DNA from: Labilibaculum euxinicum | GTDB lineage: Bacteria; Bacteroidota; Bacteroidia; Bacteroidales; Marinifilaceae | Direction: 5' to 3' | Assembly: GCF_009795715.1 (NCBI RefSeq) | Contig: NZ_WTCR01000001.1 | Location: forward strand, 186,001 to 250,000 | DNA: 64,000 nt | In this document: positions 63,295 to 64,000 of the stretch, piece by piece | Numbering within the stretch: position 1 is the stretch's first letter | How the letters are laid out: every line of letters begins with the position of its first letter | Notes under the pieces: model-generated | Database searches by the model: none | What the model was told of the DNA's origin: nothing | What the model saw: only the letters and a program-made list of their open reading frames with translations | Position numbers and translations under genes: made by a program

Positions 63295-63492
63295 ATGCCT
63301 AAGATGAAAACAAATAGCAGTGCAAAGAAAAGATTTACTTTGACTGCATCTGGAAAAATCAAAAGAAAGCACGCTTTTAAAAGTCATATTTTGACTAAAA
63401 AAAGCACTAAAAGAAAGAGAAATCTTACTTACTTTGGTTCTGTAAATAAAGCAGACCAGAAAAATGTTAAGTTAATGCTTAACATGTTGTAA
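63295..63492 (+). CDS. rpmI: ribosomal protein L35
   Basis: A 65-residue basic protein with the L35 signature [20 protein letters not shown] and [20 protein letters not shown]. It is a 50S subunit protein, in its normal position between infC and rplT. The length is normal. Confidence 0.97.
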   Translation: MPKMKTNSSAKKRFTLTASGKIKRKHAFKSHILTKKSTKRKRNLTYFGSVNKADQKNVKLMLNML

Positions 63493-63585
63493 AAATCAGT
63501 ATTTGATTTTTAAAGTTTATTAACCGGGTGATTTAGCAAAAAAAGAGTCCTTAAATGGAACGCTAACATTCTAAAAACAAAAACA

Positions 63586-63939
63586 ATGCCTAGATCAGTA
63601 AATTCTGTAGCTTCAAGAGCTAGAAGAAAAAAGATTTTAAAAGAAACCAGAGGTAACTTTGGAGCAAGAGCTAACGTTTGGACGGTAGCAAAAAACACAT
63701 GGGAAAAAGGTATGCAGTATGCATATCGTGATAGAAAAAAGAAGAAATCAAACTTCAGAGCATTGTGGATTCAGCGTATTAATGCTGCTGCCAGACTAGA
63801 AGGTTTGTCATATTCACAATTGATTGGTTTGATGCATAAAGCTAACATCGAAATTAACCGTAAGGTTTTAGCTGATTTAGCAATGAATCATCCTGAAGCA
63901 TTTAAAGCTGTTGTTGGAAAAGCACAAACAGCTAAATAA
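63586..63939 (+). CDS. rplT: ribosomal protein L20
   Basis: A 117-residue L20 ([20 protein letters not shown]..., [47 protein letters not shown]). It binds 23S rRNA early in 50S assembly and represses its own mRNA in several bacteria. The 93-bp gap after rpmI could hold such a leader. It ends the group at a strong terminator. Confidence 0.97.
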   Translation: MPRSVNSVASRARRKKILKETRGNFGARANVWTVAKNTWEKGMQYAYRDRKKKKSNFRALWIQRINAAARLEGLSYSQLIGLMHKANIEINRKVLADLAMNHPEAFKAVVGKAQTAK

Positions 63940-63961
63940 TATTATAAATTATTTACTTTAG

Positions 63962-63996
63962 AACGGGATTGTTTTGTACAATCCCGTTTTTTTTTG
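63962..63996 (+). terminator. terminator of the thrS-rplT group
   Basis: Perfect 11-bp stem AACGGGATTGT/ACAATCCCGTT, 5-nt loop, and a T-run of nine or more. Confidence 0.9.
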
Positions 63997-64000
63997 TTTA

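Overview
The window is an AT-rich bacterial chromosome segment, most likely from a marine or anaerobic member of the Bacteroidota (Marinilabiliales/Marinifilaceae-like; genus not provable here). Reasons: TTTG...TAnnTTTG promoters, Bacteroidota-type families (RND-TolC fusion, KwaA/KwaB, DUF6660, DUF3570/DUF4266, HYCGG and DUF3347 proteins), weak Shine-Dalgarno sites, and housekeeping genes of that type (thrS-infC-rpmI-rplT).

Left part (1-11,300): a two-component system followed in the same operon by a TolC-type channel; two tandem PAP2 phosphatases; a polyprenyl-phosphate glycosyltransferase pair (GT83/ArnT-like plus GT2/ArnC-like) that probably remodels lipid A or another envelope glycan; a decayed copper-ATPase fragment; a FkbH-like HAD protein; and a small XRE regulator.

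Metal block (11,300-36,100): a minus-strand copper/silver cluster (two secreted HMA proteins, a Cys-rich membrane protein, DUF302, CopA, a Met/His-rich lipoprotein, CusB-, CusC- and CusA-like proteins, an HYCGG protein, and an HMA-AraC regulator). Then a plus-strand Zn/Co/Cd-type cluster: a Fur-family regulator, a palindromic operator, a DUF6660 protein, a second Cys-rich protein, a CzcA fused to TolC, a CzcB-like adaptor, a PII-like protein and two CDF transporters. The two clusters share a paralogous C-x23-C-x3-C membrane-anchored protein.

Accessory/defence island (about 36,100-53,750): gene remnants and a family of structured repeats surround a zinc-ribbon gene, a YegP-like gene and a two-gene Kiwa system (kwaA-kwaB). 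Next come a DUF3800 protein, a remnant of a restriction-endonuclease-like gene, and one minus-strand operon: hsdR, an AAA ATPase with a TOPRIM-like C-terminus (split by a one-base frameshift), hsdM, hsdS, a GHKL ATPase, a STAS-like protein and a PIN nuclease. A hypothetical protein and a tyrosine integrase follow, and the island abuts the 3' end of tRNA-Leu(GAG), the expected geometry for a tRNA-integrated element.

Right part (53,750-64,000): core genome. A HEAT-like hypothetical gene; a secreted thioredoxin, ApbE, DUF4266, DUF3570 operon; two identical tRNA-Gly(GCC) genes; an S9 dipeptidyl peptidase; and thrS-infC-rpmI-rplT, where infC appears to start at a rare ATA codon.

The strongest candidates for something not well described are the type I R-M operon that carries an ATPase/TOPRIM gene and a GHKL-STAS-PIN trio, and the roughly 350-bp composite structured repeat bracketing the Kiwa segment.
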